From Macrocystis pyrifera (lineage: Eukaryota; Sar; Phaeophyceae; Laminariales; Laminariaceae), in NCBI GenBank assembly GCA_031763025.1, contig JASSKH010000003.1, forward strand, positions 4,454,718-4,518,717: DNA of 64,000 nucleotides, in the 5' to 3' direction. The notes beneath the pieces were generated by a model, which did no database searches, was not told the origin of the DNA, and saw only the letters and a program-made list of their open reading frames with translations. Position numbers and translations under genes: made by a program. Positions 58,312 through 64,000 of this stretch are shown piece by piece. Each line of letters opens with the position of its first letter. The stretch's first letter is position 1.

Positions 58312-58499
58312 TTAGAGTACCCGTAAAGATAATCGTCCAGGTGCGCCAGGAGCTCACCGTCGACGACACCGGACCATCGGCGTTCAAGAAGCTCCTACGT
58401 CTACTCACGAACCACTTCGACGACGGCGACCAGGGCCGCGCCTTCAAGCAGCTTCACACCTTCAAACTTGACCCCGGGGCGTTTACCCCAATAATTTGA
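58300..58499 (+). pseudogene. Gag-like fragment in opposite orientation
   Basis: The plus strand reads VPVKIIVQVRQELTVDDTG, SAFKKLLRLLTNHFDDGD and AFKQLHTFKLDPGAFTPI before a stop. The helical pattern and F.L.PG motif recall Ty3-type Gag, but this is not certain. It abuts the gypsy pol, which is on the other strand, so the junction near 58311 is a rearrangement. 58500-59080 contains no certain gene; MLGAQELSGALSYKPRSG at 58941 could be a short exon. Confidence 0.35.
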
Positions 58500-59088
58500 A
58501 AGGGCGAGGGGGGGGTGGGAGACGTCTGCTGTGTCACCGGGGCTTTTTCGAGAAGCGTGCGTTTTTTTTCTCTATATTGGTGTCGTTTTCGCTGAAAAGG
58601 CACTCCATTGGTTTGCTCCTGGCGTGTCGTTTACTATCATTACTACGGTAGACGACGTGACTACGTCTTTTTTGTGAATACTTGGACTACGGCTTGTGAG
58701 GACTGCACAGAAATTTTCTTGCTTGCTGACGCTTTGCGCTCCGGTTAACATAGCTTTGCACAGCCACGACAACTTGTTCACAGAAAGTCGGCGTGATCAT
58801 CTGCGTTGTTGCTGTCGTCTTTTTTCTTTCCTGTACCAGGTATATATATTGTCCCATTGCAACTGGCGGAAGGAATTATCGACAGGCACCCTTCGGAAAG
58901 GGAGGTCATTACACGAGTGACCGAAGGAGTTGAGGCAAAATGTTAGGGGCGCAAGAGCTTTCTGGTGCCCTTAGCTACAAACCTCGGTCTGGCCATGGTA
59001 CAGATGTTCGTCTTTTCAAAGTTTGATTGTTGTTCACATTCGGGAGTATATTTCGAAGTGTGTCGTCAAACCGCCACCCTCTATTAAG

Positions 59089-59238
59089 AATTCTGGTCTG
59101 CAATCGCTGTTGCCCCAAATGGCACCGGGTATTGGCCGGGATACCGATTCGGAGGCCGAGGAAGGCACAACCAATGCCGCGGGGGCGGCAATTGCGGCCA
59201 GCACTGGCGAAGCCGATGTCGACGAGAAAACGGTCTAG
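59089..59238 (+). CDS. Candidate last exon of an unidentified plus-strand gene
   Basis: After CTCTATTAAG the frame reads NSGLQSLLPQMAPGIGRD, TDSEAEEGTTNAAGAAIA and ASTGEADVDEKTV before TAG. Acidic, Ala/Thr-rich, soluble. No domain recognised and upstream exons were not found. It could also be read from its internal Met as a 39-residue peptide. Confidence 0.3.
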   Translation, partial: NSGLQSLLPQMAPGIGRDTDSEAEEGTTNAAGAAIAASTGEADVDEKTV

Positions 59239-59239
59239 C

Positions 59240-60228
59240 TATCTTCAATCTGGTTAATAGTTGTCGTCGTGTACAGCAGTAGGTGGTGGTGATGGGCACG
59301 AATATGTTTTTATCGACACCCAAAACTATCGTTCATAACGCAGACGTAGTTTTTGTGATGGTCGTTGCAGTCGTGTTTTCAACCCCCCTCATTCTGTTGC
59401 TGTTGCCTTGCTTGGTAATTTTTGGGCTGCCCCTCCCCCTGCCCCGAACCCTCGCAGTTATGTGTGACGCTTGTTATTTGAGGGGCATTTTTACTGTTTT
59501 TTTTATTCCAAGGCTAACCTGTGGTGCAGAAATTTCGCTTCGTCATGCATAGTAGATAGCGGGCCTTGCCTCGAAATCGGATCGAACGCCGTGGGTCGCC
59601 AATAAATTAGCTGGAGGAGGATCAAGGGAAGAGTGCAGAGATACGACATTCGACTGGCCTCTCCTTCAATTACACTGCCGCCCCCCCCCCCTCACACCCC
59701 CTCGGAAGCTTCTGTATGTCCATCTGGTGCGCACGAGGCAGAGTGGATTGATATTAGTGATTGATATATGTTATTTTGTTGCTCCGTTTGTTTCCGTTTG
59801 TATTTACTGCACGAGTCGATAGCACATTGTATGAGATGACCGACCTGACATTCTGTGATATGGCTCGACTTCCGTACAATTGCCGAGAGACTACCGTGCG
59901 AAACTTATGGCGCTTAGTGAGGACTCATTGTGGTGCAGAAATCGTAATTTACGAAAATACGTGCTCCTTAATTTGATACTACAAGACTTGCAAGCTAGAG
60001 CACATCGACCGAGCCAAGCAGTGTACCTTTATCATTGCAAGCAATGACGCAACATCAACCAAGCATTCATGGTAATACGTAGTGATCATTCTGTAAGCCA
60101 CTCCCTAACCCCCCCCCTCCCCTCCAGCGCCAACCCAGTACCCCCGCCCCCCCCCACATCCACACAGTAAATCTCGGCACAACAAACACAACTACAAGAC
60201 ACTGGAAGCCGAGATTGCGTCAACCGAG
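59240..60228. other. No certain gene
   Basis: Contains C runs at 59682-59692, 60108-60118 and 60147-60157, and a repeated TGTGGTGCAGAAAT word (59520, 59929). A hydrophobic plus-strand frame at 59283-59552 is T-rich sequence rather than a convincing membrane protein. Confidence 0.4.
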
Positions 60229-60468
60229 TCAAGCAGTCCATGTTGAACACTTGCTTAAATTGTTTTCGCTAGCATCATATTCGAAACAATGCAAAACCGC
60301 GTGTGTGCAAGCTAATAAAATAGATGAATCATGCCAAGGTCGAAACATAAGCCATGAGGTCTTGCTCTGCTTCATAGACGGGCTGTCCGTCTTTGACATA
60401 GGAACACCCTCGGCGTCGCCAGAGGGCTTCTTGCGCGGTAGGGTTCCGTAGACCCACAGCGCCTCCAT
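60229..60468 (-). CDS. Small open frame, 79 codons, unidentified
   Basis: ATGG start at 60468 after a strong pyrimidine tract. It reads MEALWVYGTLPRKKPSGDA then EGVPMSKTDSPSMKQSK, a basic Ser/Lys-rich N-terminus that looks genuine, then a less convincing stretch to the stop at 60229. It may be a first exon with an unrecognised donor, or a scrap of a mobile element. Another frame over the same bases is also open. Confidence 0.3.
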   Translation of the reverse strand: MEALWVYGTLPRKKPSGDAEGVPMSKTDSPSMKQSKTSWLMFRPWHDSSILLACTHAVLHCFEYDASENNLSKCSTWTA

Positions 60469-60469
60469 G

Positions 60470-61940
60470 ACCGTTTGGAAAAGTGACAGCGAAACCGAAA
60501 GGGGAGGCAAGCAAAGGGGAAGGGAAGGGCGTGCAAACAAGGGGGAGGGAGGGGTACGGTAGGTGGACATCAGGGACTGTCGCAGAGGTAGTTTGGCCCC
60601 AGTACGGGAGCGTGTTAACTGTATCTATTTCCCCCCCCGGATGACTCAGATGGCAATTGTAATGCAACGATACTACAGTAGTCTACCAAATTTACTGGAT
60701 GCGGAACATTGGACTAGAGTAAACCACGGCCATCTTGCTAGCATAACACCATAATACATTATGCATTTAAGCAAAATAATACATTATGCATTGGTCCATA
60801 AAAAATACTTCATCCAGTGAGGTGTATCGCTTTGACCGGTCACCCGGGTACTCGCGAGTAGTACCCGTCTCCCAAATGTTTTCACGGATAAAAGTAGCAC
60901 TTGGCACGTGTTCTTTTTCGTTTTTATCCTCCGGCGGATTGGCAAACATAAGCTCAAGCTCACCATACTTCCACGTTCAAATTTCGTGTCGTGTTTTTAA
61001 CCCATAGCTCCCGTTGCGAAGCGCGTTTCATTTGCCCCCCCGGGTACTCGTGTAGTCGCTGTTGGAGATGCTGTCGCCCGTCTTTTACGACGAGAAGACG
61101 TAAACGAGCTGTGACACGCGGCGTGGTCGTTGATTGTTATGCTACTCAGACTTGCTCGAGGGGAAACAAATACGTCAGCTGCGAATTCGACTGAAGTAGT
61201 GATTGATACTCATCTTTGAAAAGGGCGTGGCACGTCAGACGCGCACAAGTTACGTTTGATAACCCATTCGGCATTTGGGGCCCCGTGGCATCGACACTAC
61301 CCCCCCTCAAAGAGCACCACAAGAATCTTGGCCGTAAAAAAAAACGAGAAGTAAGAAACTCGATACCGACGTTTGCATAGGGAACACGCTTCCCAAACAA
61401 ATACTTTATCAATAACTTTGAACTAATTGATAAGTTTCTGATCAGAGGTGCCATGCTACTGTAGTCAGAACCAAAATATCGACATTTATTGAAACCTTAC
61501 CAAGCATCCAAGCAAGTGTGCAAAACTGGCAAGATATAATCTGTGTCCCACCCTGTTATCCTCGCAGTATCACCACAGTCTAAACAGGTGTCGCATACCT
61601 ACCCCAGCGACCCGGGCTGGTTGATGTTGTTGATATACCTGGTATCACTTTATACAATCGTCATTTTGTTGTATATCCTTCGAAGTGTCATGTTGTTATT
61701 ATTCTCTGCAACGTCGGGGGGGGAATCCACTGGCGTGGTACGAGAGCCGCGACACCGGCCGCTGACTCTCGTTGTCTATCGTACTGCCAGTACCGGGAGT
61801 TCCCCCCCCCCAGCCGACTGGCCGGGGCTCTAACAAACGCAGTCTCGGACGACCGAGAAAACCATTGACATACCCCAATTTCGAGGTCGCGTCGATACTA
61901 CGGTGTTAGGCCCCAAACAGTGCCCTGGCTTGGCTGCCTC
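60470..61940. other. No certain gene
   Basis: Mixed sequence with C/G runs (60632, 61035, 61302, 61717, 61802) and one TACCWGGTA palindrome (61636). Frames on both strands lack borders or motifs. Confidence 0.4.
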
Positions 61941-61949
61941 TGCCCTATC

Positions 61950-63321
61950 TTACTCGTCTCTGCTAGTTTACGAGATACACTACCCGCGTCCTCTGGGTTA
62001 TTGCGGATGTACGTCTAGAAAAACTGTGAAGACTTCCATCTGCCTTCTCTCAGATCGCCCTCTACGGCACTTCCCCCTGGCCTCCAGCGTATTGGTTGCG
62101 CAACACGCAATGAGTGGAGGCCGACTTCGCTGGCATCGTCTCCTGCTTCCACTACCACTTCGCGAAATGCACCGAGGGCCTGCGTGTACCTCCCAACTTT
62201 GACCTCCTTACCCTACCGATACGACGACAGGGCGCTTTCTGGCAGCGTCGAATATCCCGCCAACAATTCCACCATGAGAGCGACGGCACCGCCGCCGGCT
62301 CCTACCCCGGAAAGCGCCCAGAAGGCGTCGTCGCGTGTGCGCACGATACCCGATATTTGATGAGCCTGGACCCTTCATGGCCTCGAAACAGGACCTTGAT
62401 GCTGGTGGCTTGATGCCACTGCAACAAGGTCAACCGCCGCTCCCCCGCGAATAACGCTACGTCGCCCCTCGTCAAGCAATGCACGGCGTGTACAACTCCG
62501 GACGAACAAGCGAATATTTCGTCAGACTTCGCCATGAAAAATAAAAAAATAAATAGCTCAATGCCAATGACAGCCAAAGAACTCGGCCACCCAGGCCCCA
62601 CGACACGGACCGGCCCTGTCCTCCCAACAAAATGTGTCCCACGAAATAGGGCGACGTTTGTATGAGGTACCGGCGGCAATGTGCGACCGTGCCCCCCTTG
62701 CAATGCACGTTTAACAAGCGGCGACGACGTGAGAAACTCCGTTTGCAAGTTTACGCGGTGAAACACGACTGATAGTTTACTGGCAACAGTACCGGCTTGG
62801 TTGCCCTCCAACGCACACCATGCTACGAACTTAAGCAACGCCTGAATCTTATCCGTAGTAGAGGCTGGCGTGTCGAAATACGCAGCCACCCTTATTAACC
62901 CCCGAAAAAAAATAAACGATTCGAGACCGGAAACCTGACGTATAAGCTCGGTGAGATGATGGTGCAACCGACTGGCGGATGAGCTCGCTACCAGCGCTCC
63001 TGAGCATGGCGCGATACCCGCTGGCCCCAAGCCCTGGGCTCCCAACGGACGCCGACCCCGCACGTACAAGCTGTGCAACTCGTGTTGCTGTTTCCGTACG
63101 CCCCACGATCGGCCTCGCCTCCACTGAAGGGCGAGGCCCGTCCTTCTATTCGTCAGCTTGGCAGCCGCCGACCGAGTGAAGCCCCCCCCACTCGACGCCC
63201 CGTTGCCGCTGCCCATGCCGCTGCCACTACCGTCGCTGCTGCTCCCGTTAGTCGCACCGCCACCCCCAGCCCCCGCCTGCCCTTGCCCTTGGTCCTCTTG
63301 GCCAGGGTTCTCCGAATACAA
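61950..63321 (-). pseudogene. Tyrosine recombinase of a DIRS/Crypton-like element
   Basis: Minus strand, several frames. N-terminal SAM-like part IRQSVAPSSHRAYTSGFR (about 62950), then STTDKIQALLKFVAW and TVASKLSVVFHRVNL, the core MAKSDEIFACSSGVVH, LTRGDVALFAGERRL, KVLFRGHEG, AVALMVELLAGYSTLPE, the HxxR box in GLHSLRVAQ (62105-62116), REGRWKSSQFF and the nucleophile region TYIRNNPEDAG (about 62000-62014). Frameshifts near 62930 and 62310 and two TAG codons inactivate it. Such recombinases insert circular cDNA or DNA without target duplication. Confidence 0.75.
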
Positions 63322-64000
63322 CGCCGCTGGCTGCGATGCCGCTATTGGCCGACCCCCCCCGCCGGTAGCCGCCTTGCGCTTATTACCGCTGCCCGTCTTG
63401 CAAGTGGGACCGATGTGGGAGAACGCGCAGATGTCATCGAAGCGGCACCTGCCGGTCTTCTTCCCCTGCCAGCATTCACCACCCCCGGCTCCGGCCGCCG
63501 GGGTGGAGAAAAGGCGAGGTTGCTGGACTTCGGTGTTGACACAGCCGCCGAGGGCGACGCAGACGGAAAGGCGGGGCCAGTGAAAACCGGAATGGCGGGA
63601 AAGGGACTCCGCCGGCGGAGGGTAGGCCCAAGCGTGACCGCAGCAGTCGGGGACACCGCACAGGTCGAGCGTGAAGGTCGCCAGGTCTTTGGTGACCAGA
63701 GCCGCCAGCCTGGCCTAGTTTGCCGGACGACCGGCGACCGCAAAGTGCTCCATAACGTAGTCGTTGAGGATCGTATCTCCCGCGCTGAAGGCTCGTCCGA
63801 GTGCCCCCAAGCGAGCGCGCGCCAAATGGAGGTCCGCGCTATTTAGTGGGAGCCCGCGGGACGCGATCGTAACGATCGCGTACCCCAAAATGCTCAGGTG
63901 TCGTGCCAGTGGACGGTTGATGCCTGCCCCCCGTGCGCTGTGAAGACCAGAAAGTCGAGGTCTTCTAACGCTCCAACATGCCATGGACGTTGGCCAAAAT
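63322..64000 (-). pseudogene. Gag-like region with CCCH zinc finger, upstream of the recombinase (runs off the window)
   Basis: From the window edge: NRPLARHLSILGYAIVTI, ALGRAFSAGDTILNDYVM, a TAG at 63715-63717, then in the same frame LVTKDLATFTLDLCG, a CCCH finger ECWQGKKTGRCRFDDICAFSH (63416-63478) and a Gly/Ser/Gln-rich linker that continues unbroken into the 63321 frame. The finger is likely to bind nucleic acid. The 257-codon plus-strand frame over this region is a GC-driven shadow. Confidence 0.6.

Noticed and set aside
63073-63846. 257-codon plus-strand open frame
   Set aside because: It is the complement of the gag/CCCH and linker region of the recombinase element; that strand carries recognisable motifs, this one does not.

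Overview
The window is nuclear eukaryotic DNA dominated by repeats and mobile-element remains. I see no bacterial operons, rRNA, CRISPR or plastid genes. Coding signal comes as small exons with GT..AG borders separated by introns of about 0.4-2.7 kb. The mobile elements are Ty1/copia and Ty3/gypsy elements, LINEs, a tyrosine-recombinase element with a CCCH-finger gag, a TRIM, foldback/MITE elements and a tRNA-derived repeat. CTG/CAG tracts and long G runs are frequent. This mix, and a membrane-protein gene whose exons resemble a family I loosely associate with brown algae, suggests a stramenopile, possibly a brown alga. That placement is an inference from memory, not a search result.

Layout. 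1-3.6 kb: an A-rich ~340-bp tandem repeat split by a TRIM retroelement (1488-3038). 4.6-6.5 kb: a stretch packed with CCATGGG/CCCATGG words, itself split by a 430-bp foldback element. 8-10 kb: a decayed LINE on the minus strand. 12.5-29.6 kb: one large minus-strand gene of about 17 exons, recovered mainly by splice signals and exon phase, with introns full of tandem repeats. It appears to encode a membrane protein with an acidic N-terminal tail, a Cys-containing probably extracellular region, a membrane segment after a GNIGGFW motif and a Ser/Gly/Pro-rich tail. 26.8-29.1 kb: a TIR element with a perfect 8-bp target duplication surrounds three of this gene's exons. 32.4-33.2 kb: a gypsy C-terminal fragment. 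35-36.4 kb: nested inverted repeats. 36.6 kb: a possible plus-strand first exon. 38.2-38.9 kb: three copies of a 228-bp repeat. 42.6-50.5 kb: an almost full-length but broken Ty1/copia element (LTR-gag-PR-IN-RT-RH-LTR, minus strand). 51.5-54.1 kb: two more TIR elements of the 26.8-kb type. 54.7-55.6 kb: a second TRIM copy and a LINE RT scrap. 56.1-58.3 kb: a Ty3/gypsy integrase with chromodomain. 59-60.5 kb: two weak small-gene candidates. 62-64 kb: the tyrosine-recombinase element, running off the window.

The most interesting signal is a set of three elements (26791-29077, 51507-51767, 52153-54066). They share a terminal inverted repeat beginning CACACCTCGGA and have 8-bp target duplications (one perfect, two degenerate), yet each is filled with its own short palindrome (TGAGCTA/TAGCTCA, AGATCATGATCT, TAACATAATGTTA). 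Other points are a dispersed palindrome TACCWGGTA far above expectation, a duplicated 82-bp exon, TGA codons at tryptophan positions in several retroelements, and a second conserved domain after the gypsy chromodomain.

All exon borders were read by eye; no alignment or RNA evidence was available.
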